A stretch of DNA of 64,000 nucleotides from Dolomedes plantarius (taxonomy: Eukaryota > Arthropoda > Arachnida > Araneae > Dolomedidae). The stretch is taken from positions 66,739,577 to 66,803,576 of the forward strand of contig OU015497.1 of NCBI GenBank assembly GCA_907164885.2, read 5' to 3'. How positions within the stretch are numbered: the first letter of the stretch is position 1; each line of letters begins with the position of its first letter. Below are positions 52,400 to 64,000 of this stretch, one piece after another. The notes under the pieces are model-generated. The model was not told the origin of the DNA. It was given only the letters and a program-made list of their open reading frames with translations, and did not search any database. Position numbers and translations under genes: made by a program.

Positions 52400-52860
52400 C
52401 AACTTAATTATAAAGATAATTCACTAAATAAATTTAGAAAATAAAGTTTCACGTCTTTTTAAAAAGCCTAATTCCGACAATGATACACTCTGACTCCTTC
52501 CCAGAGAAATAAATTTCAAAGTGATGAAATCCACATGAGTGCGGGTAATGTCGGATGTAACTATGGCTCTCTTAGGGGAGTTGTATGCTCTATTCAAGTT
52601 ACACGATGCCTTGTGATCGGCGTCGGTACCCCTATTTCCACGTGGTTCCGACCGGAAACCGGACATGTCCAGGATAAGAGGGGCATGGGTTGGTGATCTA
52701 GTCTTACTCCTCATTAAGTAAATACTAACAGGTTACAATGACCCTAAACAAATTTCTGAAAGTCGGAGATTTTTGTGTCCGCAGGATTCCACGCCGCGGA
52801 CCAAGCGCTTCCATCCAAATTTTGCAGCATACCTTTGGCTAGCCGATTTCTTTTTTGTAC
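52400..52860 (-). other. GC-rich unclassified segment
   Basis: A GC-rich patch containing CGACCGGAAACCGGACATGT and a 96-codon minus-strand ORF (52424-52714). The ORF reads ITLKFISLGRSQSVSLSELG and FLKRRETLFSKF near its C-terminus. I do not recognise a domain. It may be a dispersed repeat that is transcribed in other places. No terminal repeats, box A/B or target duplication seen. Confidence 0.35.
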
Positions 52861-53230
52861 TTGAACCTTATTAAATTTAAACTCAAACTATTGTTTGTAA
52901 TTTTAAGGGTTAACACATTACCATCGGTTATGATAAATAACTATATCCATAAATAAGTGATAGGAATATAACAGTCAATTTAGTTGAGGGCTTAAACTTG
53001 ATTTAGACTTTTTTTTCTAATAATTATTTACAGAAGTATTCCTTATAATTATATCACAAGTACAAATAAATCAAGAATCGTTGTCGTAAGCGTGAGTTCG
53101 GCCCTTATTGCCTCCGCCCGCCCCCCCCCCCAAAAAAAAAAAAAACTATTTTTTAATAATAAATGAATGGCCAACTTTGTTATCTTCCTATTATGCGCTG
53201 CCTATTTTGATCCTATTACACGTGTAACGC
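52861..53230. other. Unassigned AT-rich sequence
   Basis: Includes a C-run then A-run near 53118-53144. No gene supported. Confidence 0.4.
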
Positions 53231-53354
<124 letters not shown>

Positions 53355-54374
53355 TAGTTAGTTACTGATTTATTGATTTCATTAAAAGCAGTGTATGCAA
53401 CATTCACACTAGAAAATTTTTTAGTTATTTGCCGTAAATATACATAGTTTATTACATCTTAGAAATCTTTAAATCTTAGAATCATTTGAAGCAATGTCTT
53501 TTATGTTATTCATAATTTCGACATTACGGATTCAGTTTTACAACTCGCTGGAAATCACGCTATCAGTTGCAAATTATTTTTCGACTTTATAAATCTAAGC
53601 TACATAAATGGAACCATTATGTTCATAATCTCAACACATGTTGAAATATTTCATAATAGTTGCAGGGAAATGAGAAATGTTTATCGATATTCATGAGATT
53701 GCCATTAAATATTTTGTGTTGCTCGACATAATACATCCAGTACAAAATGTTAATGTACACATACTAAATGTTATGCCTTTAATAGTTTTTTAAAATCTCA
53801 AAAACATTCACGTATACGAGACAATTGTATATTTAATGCCTATCGTATATTCTAATGTACATGTACACTCATTATTTCCTATTAGTTTAAGTAAAGGAGA
53901 TGCTTGTATACAGTTTATCATACAGACAGAAACGTTAAAATTAAAATGTACGTGCGTAAATTCTATCAAAAGTTAAATCACACATAATCAAAAGTTCCCT
54001 CCTGGATTTAGAATGATAAACATCACAAATGGTAGTAAACATCTCAACCTTCCAGCCGCATAAACTTTTTCGTAACTAAAATTTATGCAGTGAGAAAGAA
54101 AGTAACTTGATTACCGACTCACAGACGAATATTTATCTTAGTAACTAATGCTCATTTCTGGAGAGGAATAGTAAAATCAAGTAAGAAAGTCGGTCGCGGC
54201 ATTAACTATAAAACTCTACTGGAAAAGTAAGGAAGATAATATGTTAGAATCATGCTGAAAGTCTTATATTATGTAAGCAGGGGGAATGAAATTGTTTCAA
54301 AGCGCCATTTGAAGTTTAGTTATTATCTGTTTATGAAAAATTTTAAAAACGCCCCAACTATACATTGTTAATTA

Positions 54375-54375
<1 letters not shown>
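53355..54375. other. Unassigned AT-rich sequence
   Basis: No ORF, terminal repeat or homology recognised. Confidence 0.4.

Positions 54376-54424
<49 letters not shown>
54376..54424. repeat. (TA)n microsatellite, target of the BEL/Pao insertion
   Basis: The TA run ends in TATAT at the 5' LTR. The run resumes with TATAT after the 3' LTR, so a 5-bp duplication TATAT is possible but cannot be distinguished from the repeat itself. Confidence 0.9.
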
Positions 54425-54429
<5 letters not shown>

Positions 54430-54989
54430 GATTTTGATTTTCTATTTTTGCATTATTTGTGTAGAAGTTTAAATAACTCGTTTAATTGTCACTAATGGCG
54501 ATACTGCTGTAGTTTTTGCTATCGCTAACCTTCCTTCCCGCGATCTAATCAGTTTGCATACAGTCTTGTAGGGAAGAGTGTCGTGTTTTTTGCTCACCGT
54601 TCTATGGATTGTAATGATGTACTGCGAGAGCACCTTTCATGCGAATTTCTCTTGGAATGCTTCTTCAAGTTTAAAGTTTAGAAATGCCGACATTCTTCCG
54701 CGTGAGTATCTAAACATTGCCTTGTACTAGCTGAGTTTCGCCTTTCAATAAAGTCAGTTTGTTTCAACATGCTTGTCATCATTAACAAGTTTGAGTATTG
54801 TCAAGTTGTCATCATTGAAGGTTTTCAAACTGTTTAACATTGAATTCTTAGTATCCAGAATACAGTCATAGGAAAAACCCAGCGACCTTATGAGCTGTCT
54901 TAGAATCTTTTATCTCATAATTGCTGTGTGGTTCAGTTAGTTTCTACTAGTAAGAGTTAAGTTTAACGTTAAGTGAACTGAGCCATACA
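54425..54989 (+). repeat. 5' LTR of BEL/Pao element
   Basis: TGTTGG...ATACA, 565 bp, in TG...CA form. The AATAAA at 54747-54752 is a likely polyadenylation signal, which also marks the approximate R/U5 region. It is near-identical to the 3' LTR. Confidence 0.95.
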
Positions 54990-54997
54990 TTCTGTTT

Positions 54998-55014
54998 TGG
55001 TCCGTCGAGCCGGA
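54998..55014 (+). promoter_or_regulatory. Primer binding site, probably tRNA-Tyr
   Basis: TGGTCCGTCGAGCCGGA lies eight bases after the 5' LTR. It is the complement of a tRNA 3' end and fits the arthropod tRNA-Tyr 3' end with one mismatch, judged from memory of that tRNA. It would prime minus-strand cDNA synthesis. Confidence 0.7.
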
Positions 55015-55498
55015 GACTGTGTTCTGGTAGATTGCGTATTTAGAAGTTCAACAAAAGTAAGATTGTTCTAGAGGAAATAATTCTCGTGAATTCTTCATTT
55101 CTGGCTATTTAGTATAAGTGTTATCGTTGAAAGTATTTTTATTGTGAAATGAAAGCGGAAGTAATCTATACTTTAGTACAGTGAATTTAGTATCAGTAAA
55201 TCCAAGGACATTTTCATGAGTATATTTGAAAAGGTGTTGAAATAATTTACAGCTTGTGGTTGAATTAGTTCGTTGAATACTGATTCAACTTCCATAGAAG
55301 ATGCAGAAAGTGTTTATTTGAATAAGCGACGAATTGACACTTTGACTTTGAAAATTTAAGTTGTTTGGTGTTCACATACAAATAAGAACGAAGTAAAATT
55401 TGAAGCATAGCATTGTGACGCATGTTGGTTTTAGATATACATATTCTAGTGAATTTTTACACTTGCTTTGGTTAAGCATTGTTTTTTATATTGTAAAA

Positions 55499-58400
55499 AT
55501 GGAAAGGTTGAAAATTGAAAAAAGGATATTAAAATCCTCTGTTACAAAATTGAAAGTAACGTTAGAATCAGAGACTTTTGGCTTGGATAATGCAGAAATC
55601 ACATTGTTTAAAGATAAAATTTCTGACTTAAACGGAAAATGTTCAGATATTTTCGGCAAAATTTATGAGTCATGCAAGGAGGATGAGTTTGATATGTATT
55701 TGTCTGAATCACAAGAGATTCAAGATATAATTGATAGTTATAAATTAATTGTTCTCCGTGCTGAAGATAAACTAAAACTTAGAAACAGTGAATTAGTCAA
55801 GGGTATTTCTCAAGGGGATTCAAAAGAGTTTAAGGAACCTTCAACCATAAGTTTAAAACTGCCGGAGTTACGTATTCCTAGTTTTTCTGGCAGTAGCAAC
55901 TTGGAGTGGCTGTCCTTTAGCGATCTATTTAAGGCTTCAGTTGTGCAAAATAGTAAATTATCAAATGCGCAGAGACTTCAATACTTGGTAGGTGCATTAA
56001 AAGGTGATGCACTTCGGGTTATTCAGTCACTCCCAATTACTGATGCAAACTTTCAGATTGCATGGGATCTCCTAAGGGAGAGGTATTCTAACAGGCGGCA
56101 ATTAGTTTTTACCCTAATTAAAAGAATTGTAAATTTACCACAGTGTACTAGAGAAGATGCATCACAATTGTTATCCATTGTTGACACGTCAAAGGAAGTT
56201 GCTCGTTCTCTCCAGATTCTCGATTTGCAGCCAAGTGGGTTTGCAGATAGCATTATTGTATATTTGATTGTTCAAAAGCTTGACCCAACAACAAGAGCAT
56301 GGTGGGAGAGAGGGCTTGGTGATGACAGCATTTCTACACTTGAGGAATTGCAAAAATTCATCATCCACCATGCACGTACACTGCAGCAACGACCACCACA
56401 TAAACCAGTATTCAAGCCACAACAACCAAATGTCTCAGGTTCAGGGAAACCTCAACGAGTGTCTACTTTTACTGCTCAAGTCAAGATCTGTTGCAGTTAT
56501 TGTAAAAGTAATGAGCACAGTATTCACCAGTGCAACAACTTCAAGAAAATGGACACCCCACAACGTTTTCAATTCATAAAGGACAAACGTTTGTGCTTCA
56601 ATTGTCTTAGGGCTCACAAATTAGCCAATTGTTCTAGCAGTTACACTTGTAGAGTGTGTCACAAAAGACACAATACCTTGCTTCATTTGGAGTCAACCAA
56701 ATCGGACCATTCTACAGTATTATCTCCACATGCCATGGAATTTTTGCCCGCTTCTGATGCAGCAACTGAATCAACAGGTGTACCGCAACAATCCATTACT
56801 AATGTATCGTCTTGTGTATCATCTCAAGCTGCTCCGAATCAAGTGCTTTTATGCACTGCTATAGTGAAGGTACTTGACTCTACAAAGGAGTATCAACACT
56901 GTAGAGTTCTTCTTGACCCAGGTTCCCAGGCTTCTTTTATAACAGAGACATGTTTCAATCGTTTAGGTCTTGCCAGAAACAAGGCAAGAGTGCAGATATC
57001 ATGCCTTGGTTCATCCAACACACATACTAATGGGGTCACAACCCTTAATTTTACTCCTTATTTCAAGGACTCTCCTAAATTTGTGACATCAGCTTTTATC
57101 ATTAATAAAATCATTGGTGATATACCTCATTTCTCCTTACCATCTGGGACAGCAATTCCTTTCTGTGATCTCAAGCTAGCAGATCCAAATTTCTTTCATT
57201 CAGGTCCTATTGACATTCTACTCGGTGTTAGTATTGCCTTGCCAATGCTAAAAGGAGAAATTATTAAAACAACTGAGGATTGTCCTTTTGCGGTCAGATC
57301 AGAACTGGGATGGATCATTTCCGGAAATGTAAACACGGAAACTCCAGATCCACCACTTATCCATGTCAACCACATCCAACTGGAAACGGAAGAGTTGCTT
57401 AGCAAGTTTTGGAAATTGGATGAAGTTCCGAAAGCCAACTTGCTCACTAAAGAGGAACAGGCCTGCGAAGATTACTTTGCAGCTACATATTCAAGAAACG
57501 ATGATGGAAGGTACACGGTGAAACTACCTTTCCATACCTCTCCAACTCTCTTAGGTGACTCATTCCGGACTGCAATGCGTCGATTCCAGTCACTAGAGAA
57601 AAATCTTGTTTCCAGACCAGAGGTTTATGAACGTTACAGAGGTTTCATTAAAGAATACATAGAGCTTCAGCACATGGAGAAAGTTTCAGACTCAGAGAGG
57701 AGTGAAAATCCCCAGTTCTACCTACCTCATCATGCTGTGTTTAAGGAGAGCAGCTCTACGACAAAGTTGCGAGTCGTCTTTGACGGTTCCTCCAAATCAT
57801 CGTCAGGACTCTCTCTAAATGATCTACTTTATACAGGACCAAGAGTGCAGCAAGAGCTTTATCACATTCTCCTCCGCTTCAGAACCTTTCCTGTTGCAAT
57901 TTGTGCTGACGTGGAGAAGATGTTTCGACAGATCAGAGTTCACACAGAGGATGCTGATTTGCAGAGGATACTCTGGCGAAACAGGCCCAGTGAACCCATA
58001 GAAACTTATCGTCTTGTCACTGTCTCGTACGGCACAGCCAGCGCTCCATACTTATCCACTAGGGTAATGAAGCAGCTTGCACTTGATGAGAGGATCAACT
58101 ATCCCTTAGCTTCTAAGGTCTGCCTCAGAGACTTTTACGTAGACGATATCATGACTGGAGAGAGCTCTGAGTTAAAGGCTGAACAACTAACCAGTCAACT
58201 ATCAGAGATGATGCTTCGGGGAGGCTTCAGACTTCACAAGTGGAGTTCCAATGTTCCAGCAGTTTTGAAGAGTATTCCTGCCCATTCTAAAGCCATAAAC
58301 CAATCATTATCTATTGAAGACAGTGAAACTATCAAGGTTCTTGGTATCGTTTGGCATCCAGGTACAGATTCCTTTCGTGTGTCCATCACAATTTGTAATC

Positions 58401-60705
58401 ATCAAGACCTGACCAAACGTAAAATTCTTTCAGACATTGCCAGATTATTTGACCCGATGGGTTGGTTAGCACCAGTTGTCATAAGTGCTAAAATCTTCAT
58501 ACAAGAACTATGGAGTCAAAATCTAGGTTGGGATGATGTTCTCAGTGAACCACTTTCTTCACGTTGGAGAATATTCCACTCACAGCTGCCTTTGCTGGTC
58601 AACTTTAAATTGCCTAGATTTGTCATGTGTACACAGCCTATTGATATCCAGATTCATGCGTTTTGTGATGCATCAGAAAAAGCATACTGTGCTGTTGTGT
58701 ATATTCTCTCAGTCACTCAAGATCATAACATTACAGTATCACTTTTAACGTCAAAAACTAGAGTTGCTCCAGTCAAAACTCAGTCCCTTCCAAGACTTGA
58801 GTTATGTTCAGCATTACTTTTAGCAACATTGTTGGAATCTATTCTACCAACATTGGAAATTCCTTTTAGCAAAACTTTTGCGTGGACTGACTCTCAAGTG
58901 GCACTCTCGTGGATTGCCTCAGAACCTCGCCGCTGGCTCCCTTTTGTAGCGAATCGAGTAGCCAAGATACAGGAAGCTGCACCAGACGTACACTGGAACC
59001 ATGTTCCAGGTGTGGATAACCCTGCCGACTGTGGCACCAGAGGTCTTTTACCTGCAGAATTCTTGTCTTGTGACCTCTGGACTCAGGGTCCCAGTTTTCT
59101 CAGGCAGCATTCAGAGCAATTTTTTAATGAGCAATCATGTACAAGTTTTTCATTCCAAGAATCACAACTCATTGAGCAAAGGAAAAGCTTAATTTCAGCA
59201 GCTACTCAATTTCAGCCACCATCAGTTATCTTCAAGTTTTCTTCATTTACCAAACTTTGTAGAGTTTTTGCTTGGGTTCTACGTTTCCTAAACAATACTA
59301 GAAAATCTTCAGCTGAAAGAAATATAAGTTATTTAACATCAGCTGAACTTTCAAGAGCAACATTAACTATAGTCAAACTAGTCCAGCATGCAGAATTTGG
59401 AGAAGAGTTGCATTGCTTAAAAACAGGAAGAGCATTGAAGACTTCCAGCAAGATTCTTGCGCTATGCCCATTCTTGGACAATGAGGATGTGTTAAGAGTT
59501 GGTGGGAGACTTAGAAATTCCAGTCTCTCTAATGATTCGAAACATCCAGCTATCATTCCCAAGAAACATCATTTGACAACTCTTATCGTTCAGCACTTTC
59601 ATGTAACACATTTGCATGCATCGCCTCAACTCTTGCTCTCAGTTATAAGGCAAAAATTTTGGATCCCTTGTGGAAGAGATGTGGTCCGTAGATTTGTAAA
59701 AAGCTGTAAAACGTGCTTTCGTCTTTCTGCTTCTGCTATGAGTCAGCTTATGGGAGATTTACCAGCTTCAAGAGTCACACCTTCCAGGGCCTTCTCAACA
59801 TCAGGTGTTGACTTTGCAGGACCGTTTTTTGCCAGGGAGAGAACTGGCCGGGGGAAAAAATCCTTCAAGGTTTACATTGCGATTTTTGTGTGTTTTGCCA
59901 CGCGAGCAATGCATCTGGAGGTAGTGACGGACCTCACTACTCAAGCCTTCATTGGTGCTTTGAAACGTTTTATCTCTAGAAGAGGTAGGCCTTTGGAAAT
60001 CGTCAGTGATTGCGCAACTAATTTTGTTGGAGCTGATAGAGAGCTGAAAGGCTTACTTAGATCTTTTCTTTCTCAGAATGAAAATTCAAATGTGTTAAAT
60101 TTTTCTTCATCTGAGGGAATCACCTGGAAATTCAATCCACCAGCTGCTCCTCATCATGGTGGTATTTAGGAGGCCGGTGTGAAATCTATGAAGTACCACC
60201 TTAGAAGAACCATGGGAAACTCTCTGCTTTCTTTGGAGGAATTATTCACCCTTGCTGCTCAAGTAGAATCGTGTCTTAAAGCAAGACCACTTTGTTCTCT
60301 CTCTCCAGATCCAAATGATTTATCGCCATTAACACCAGCCATTTTCTCATTGGTTCAGCTTTGACAGCTATCCCTGAACCAGATTTGACTGCAATTCCAT
60401 TATCACATCTTGGACGTTGGCAACTTGTCCAGAGTCTGCTTCAGAGTTTCTGGAACCGGTGGAGCAAGGAATATCTTGCCAGACTACAACAACGTCCTAA
60501 GTGGTGTGTGTCACAAAAAAATATCTCAGTTGATGATCTTGTCCTTATCAAGAATGAGTTGGCACCTCCATTAAAATGGAAACTTGCACGTGTGTTAAAG
60601 TTACATCCCGGTAAAGATGAGAAGGTTGGAGTTGTTACTTTAAAAACTGATTCAGGTCAACTTACTCGTCCCATCACCATACTTTGTCGATTACCTTTAG
60701 ACTAG
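55499..60705 (+). pseudogene. BEL/Pao gag-pol polyprotein, one stop and one frameshift
   Basis: The ATG at 55499 follows a leader of about 480 nt. Open frame from there to 60169 (1556 codons). The gag-like DUF1759 region covers about residues 115-265. Cysteine/histidine knuckles lie at about 330-396 (CCSYCKSNEHSIHQC, CFNCLRAHKLANC). A retropepsin-like DUF1758 site LLDPGSQASF is near 474. The RT runs from RVVFDGSS near 755 to FYVDDIMTG near 880. RNase H has AFCDASEKAY near 1052 and WTDSQVALSW near 1127. The integrase has a H-H-C-C zinc site at about 1355-1413 and aspartates near 1436 and 1503. A TAG at 60167-60169 falls just before the region of the third catalytic acidic residue. A one-base loss near 60340 then shifts the frame before the C-terminal DUF5641-like segment (to 60705). 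Confidence 0.92.
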
Positions 60706-60823
60706 TTCTCCATGTAGCCATTTAGTTTACTTGTATAATTGACCAATGTTTCTTTTGTTATGTCTTGTAACCTTTTTCAATTGTTGTTAATATTGTTTGT
60801 TTAGATTATGTGTAATTCAGTGT

Positions 60824-60858
60824 TTTGAAACCCCTAAAGGGTTTCAAGGGCGGAAGAA
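60824..60858 (+). promoter_or_regulatory. Polypurine tract with upstream hairpin
   Basis: AAGGGCGGAAGAA directly precedes the 3' LTR and is purine-only except for one C, fitting the plus-strand primer. It overlaps a perfect 9-bp stem (TTGAAACCC and GGGTTTCAA with a five-base loop). Confidence 0.75.
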
Positions 60859-61417
60859 TGTTGGATTTTGATTTTCTATTTTTGCATTTTTTGTGTAGAA
60901 GTTTAAATAACTCGTTTAATTGTCACTAATGGCGATACTGCTGTAGTTTTTGCTATCGCTAACCTTCCTTCCCGCGATCTAATCAGTTTGCATACAGTCT
61001 TGTAGGGAAGAGTGTCGTGTTTTTTGCTCACCGTTCTATGGATTGTAATGATGTACTGCGAGAGCACCTTTCATGCGAATTTCTCTTGGAATGCTTCTTC
61101 AAGTTTAAAGTTTAGAAATGCCGACATTCTTCCGCGTGAGTATCTAAACATTGCCTTGTACTAGCTGAGTTTCGCCTTTCAATAAAGTCAGTTTGTTTCA
61201 ACATGCTTGTCATCATTAACAAGTTTGAGTATTGTCAAGTTGTCATCATTGAAGGTTTTCAAACTGTTTAACATTGAATTCTTAGTATCCAGAATACAGT
61301 CATAGGAAAAACCCAGCGACCTTATGAGCTGTCTTAGAATCTTTTATCCCATAATTGCTGTGTGGTTCAGTTAGTTTCTACTAGTAAGAGTTAAGTTTAA
61401 CGTTAAGTGAACTGAGC

Positions 61418-61423
<6 letters not shown>
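60859..61423 (+). repeat. 3' LTR of BEL/Pao element
   Basis: 565 bp, TGTTGG...ATACA, with AATAAA at 61181-61186. It differs from the 5' LTR at two positions by eye. Confidence 0.95.

Positions 61424-61470
<47 letters not shown>
61424..61470. repeat. (TA)n microsatellite
   Basis: Continuation of the TA target after the 3' LTR. Confidence 0.95.
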
Positions 61471-61475
<5 letters not shown>

Positions 61476-61517
61476 TGTATTCGCCCATGTATACAACTGA
61501 ATACTAAAATACGTATA

Positions 61518-62425
61518 GAGGGTGAATCTGAAAAGGTGGGCAAAACTTTACGGGGTGATAGGACGTAGCTATACCAGAAATATTCGACATAGAATGTATG
61601 GTCGGAACGCAAGCGGTGAGAAGTTTAAAAGTAGTTTTCCGCTGTCACATTTAAAGAATTAACACAAGAAAGAGAGGAGATACTTCAGAAAACATTTTAT
61701 TAAGAGGAATGTAATTGATGTACATTTTCAAAGAAATTACTCAAAAGAGTTTCGACCAGCTGTAATGCAGTCTTCATACCTGCGGAATAGAGACTGATGA
61801 AAAATTTGCATGACACATTTGCATATAGGAGCAGCTGCGTCCGATTCCAACCCCCATCATGTCGAGTATGTGGTTCCACACGACGGTGCGCCTACTCACT
61901 TCAGCTTGGACGTGCGGAACACTTTAGATGCAACGTTCCCAGGATGATGGATTGATCGAGGTGGTCCCATAGCTTGGCCACCAAGATCGCCAGGATCTCT
62001 CGTGTCTGGACTTTTTCCTGTGGGGCAGTATGAAAAACCTAATCTACGGGTGCCTTATTGAAACCAATATGGAACTTCTAGTCTCCAGAATCGCCTTTGT
62101 TACTAGCGATATTCGGGAAATGTCTGGTGTCTTCGCAAATGTGCTTCAGTCCCTATCCCGCAGGTGTGAAGTCTGCATTACAGCTTTCAGAAGTTCATTG
62201 AGTATTTTCTTTGAGCATGTACATCAATTACATTCCTCTTAATAAAATGTTTTCTGAAGTATCTCCTCTCTTTCTTGTGTTAATTCTTTAAATGTGACAG
62301 TGGAAAACTACCTTTTAACTTCTCACCGCTTGCGTTCCGACCATACAATCTATGACGATTTATTGCTCGTATAGCTACGTTCTATCACCCGGTAAAGTTC
62401 TTCCCACTTGTTCAGATTCAACCTG
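61518..62425. mobile_element. Fold-back mariner-clade derivative, 908 bp
   Basis: The left end reads GAGGGTGAATCTGAAAAGGT and the right end inverted reads CAGGTTGAATCTGAACAAGT, with TA on both sides (61516-61517 and 62426-62427). The inverted arms are about 300 bp each (61518-61817 and 62126-62425) and include C-terminal transposase codons, sense in the right arm and antisense in the left. About 300 bp of single-copy transposase sequence lies between. This is a palindromic, non-autonomous derivative like those at 3239 and 46747. The flanking motif TGTATACAACTGAATA occurs again near 63347. Confidence 0.8.
61830..62240 (+). pseudogene. Mariner-clade transposase C-terminal fragment
   Basis: Codons near 61870 read HDGAPTHFSLDVRNTLDATF, the second catalytic aspartate region of a mariner-clade transposase (usual form QDGAPPHF). 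Then WIDRGGPIAWPPRSPG appears, where the third aspartate motif SPDL is expected but the D is replaced. The fragment continues in a new frame with MKNLIYGCLIETNME and SLSRRCEVCI. It lacks the N-terminus, the DNA-binding domain and the first catalytic aspartate. It is non-functional. Confidence 0.7.
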
Positions 62426-62880
62426 TATATACAGGTTATATTTTTCTTTTGTTTATATGAGACATTATTTTTTAAATAATTACAAGATAAAAATAACTTT
62501 TTATTTACCATGTTTTTAAATTTTCTGTTGAATCATATAAACTGGACAATTCTATATATTAATAAATACTTTAAAATTTTTTTTGATTAATTATCCCATC
62601 AACTTGAAAGAAAATGAAGTTAATTGGAAGTTAACTTGCGTTTAACTTTTCGTTCCCGGCCCGGTCGACAGATGGCTGCATCAGCCTACAAAACAAAATT
62701 AACTGAAAATGGATTCAATTCTGCTTAAAGATAACTAAAAGTATTAAAATAATGCACTGGCATCGTGTTCTGAGCTGTTCTAAAAGTTTCAAATGTCTAG
62801 CCAGTCGGGAAGTTAGTTAAAAATCGATTGCAAAATTTGTACCGGACAAACACACACACAAACAAACAAACAAAAAAACG
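62426..62880. other. Unassigned sequence with a CA/CAAA tail
   Basis: Contains a GC-richer CCCGGCCCGGTCGACAGATGG near 62655 and an ACACAC/AAACAAAC run near 62849-62877 that could be the tail of a retroposed sequence. No family recognised. Confidence 0.35.
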
Positions 62881-63760
62881 AGTTAATAAAAACATGGTAG
62901 AAATACAAAATTTAAGCATATAATTATATTTACAGAATACATTTTCACTATTTAATGAAATATTTGTGTTTTTCTTTATGATTTACACACAGTATAATAA
63001 CCAATTCCCTTTCTGTTGAAGCTATAACCAAACAAAAGCGTTAAAACCGATGCATTTTATATATACCAAGAATAAAAGAAATATAAATGAATTCCACCAT
63101 CAGATGTAAAATTAAATAATGTCAAGAAACATGACTTAGACGGAATTACAGTTAATGCTATTTACGCAAATTGAAGTGTAGTTTTTCTCTGTTTAAGATA
63201 AAGATTATAAACATTTCAACGTACATTGTTCATTAATTAACGAGTTAAATATATTTATGTTTACTGCATATATCTTACTGTATGTATTTACATGCTTTTA
63301 TATCGTTCTAGTGTTGAACATGAAATCTGTATAATCTGTATATGTATACAACTGAATAATAAAATGTGCATAGATGTAGTTAGTATTTTTGTTTCTTTTA
63401 TATATCTATCCTAAGTTTTTTAAATACAAAATTGAGTAGATAATTACATGCCCGTAATATACTTCTGCCATTTACTGTAATATCAGTGCTATTTCTTTAT
63501 GTTTTCCTTCTAAGTATAATAACGATTTGCCTGTCTGAAAAAGTTATAACATTAAAAAATATATAATTAGATACAATAAACCGAGTTGCATATTAACTAT
63601 ACGCTTCTGTTAGGATTCTTCTTAAAAATATTTCATTTTATTTAAACAAAAAATAAAGGAACTATATCTGAATTCTACAATCTGAAAAAAAATAGCGAAT
63701 GTCAAGAAACATTGCATAGAAGAAATTAGGGCCTTTTCACATAGAATTCGCTGCGTCAGT
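62880..63760. repeat. Diverged tandem duplication, about 550-580-bp unit
   Basis: AATGTCAAGAAACATGACTTAGA near 63118 recurs as AATGTCAAGAAACATTGCATAGA near 63698, and AGTATAATAACCAATTCCCTTTCTG near 62991 recurs as AGTATAATAACGATTTGCCTGTCTG near 63513. Two units are recognisable. Confidence 0.6.
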
Positions 63761-63829
63761 GTGAAAGATTCCGTCCGCGCTGATTTTTTCTTTCTTTATT
63801 TATTTATTTTAGTGCGGACGCACTTGTCA

Positions 63830-64000
63830 CTAGACGTTCACCTGTTATACACCGCAGTATTGCTGGCCATTTTGCCATGTGATCACCATGTAGGTGAACC
63901 AGCATTACCTACTATGACGGGACGACACAAACGGAGGTATTTTACGAGCCCTTCCCGGGATTCGATCCGAGCACCCTCAGCACCGAAAGCCAGCGTGGTG
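63830..64000 (-). mobile_element. tRNA-derived SINE, family b, copy 2, cut by window end
   Basis: It shares CGGGATTCGATCCGAGCAC and the body motif GACGACACA with the copy at 30668-30815. On the minus strand GATCGAATCCCGG is box-B-like and the tRNA-like head continues past the window edge. The body here is longer, including AGGTGAACCAGCATTACCTA. A TTTATTTATTTATTTT run near 63795 may be its A-rich tail. Confidence 0.65.

Larger units (their letters stand above)
54425..61423 (+). mobile_element. BEL/Pao LTR retrotransposon, near full length, 7.0 kb
   Basis: It has two 565-bp LTRs, a tRNA primer site, a single long gag-pol reading frame with the BEL/Pao domain order, and a polypurine tract. It sits in a TA microsatellite. 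The LTRs differ at two positions by eye (the A/T near 54455 versus 60889, and the T/C near 54925 versus 61359), so the insertion is recent on an evolutionary scale. The pol region nevertheless carries one stop and one frameshift near its C-terminus, so this copy cannot express a complete polyprotein. Confidence 0.95.

Noticed and set aside
52424..52714. Host gene on the minus strand
   Set aside because: No recognisable domain, splice context or promoter. Treated as an unclassified segment.

Overview
The window looks like non-coding, repeat-dominated chromosomal DNA of a eukaryote, most likely an arthropod and possibly a spider or other chelicerate. The evidence is strong AT richness, many long (TA)n microsatellites, and a mix of Tc1/mariner, pogo/Tigger, hAT, Helitron, BEL/Pao, R1/I-type LINE and tRNA-derived SINE sequences. 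The taxon is inferred, because no host marker gene is present. I found no intact host protein gene, rRNA or functional tRNA. Nearly everything recognisable is a transposable element (TE), mostly broken, or a tandem repeat.

Layout. 0-12 kb: a DD41D mariner-like element, a SINE, a fold-back mariner derivative, a 1.36-kb solo LTR with a 5-bp target duplication, and a 5'-truncated LINE (endonuclease, RT, RNase H). 12.9-21.5 kb: three adjacent satellite arrays with units of about 235, 540 and 360 bp. They are interrupted by a second DD41D element, a hairpin MITE and a pogo-like element carrying a PHD-type zinc-finger remnant. 22.8-36 kb: a hAT relic with an 8-bp target duplication, a Helitron-like element, a truncated mariner-type fragment, two Tc1-like elements, LTR-like pieces, a SINE and many microsatellites. 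39.3-51.9 kb: a satellite domain of about 270-280-bp units plus a related 1.1-kb unit. It has been invaded by a small solo LTR, a mariner (itself holding a short insertion with a 14-bp target duplication), a Tigger-like MITE (itself holding a tRNA-Gly-derived SINE), and a pogo/Tigger element split by an unclassified palindromic transposon. 54.4-61.4 kb: a nearly complete, very young BEL/Pao retrotransposon whose two 565-bp LTRs differ at two positions by eye. 61.5-62.4 kb: another fold-back mariner derivative. The window ends in a partial SINE.

There is no gene network. The genes encode proteins for their own mobility (transposases, gag-pol, LINE ORF2), and all carry stops, frameshifts or truncations. 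The best lead for something undescribed is the 2.9-kb palindromic transposon at 46.75-49.67 kb, whose protein I cannot assign to a superfamily. A second lead is that three unrelated DNA transposons here independently show the same architecture, one end duplicated in inverted orientation over the rest of the element. I see no sign of a CRISPR array, defence system or biosynthetic cluster.
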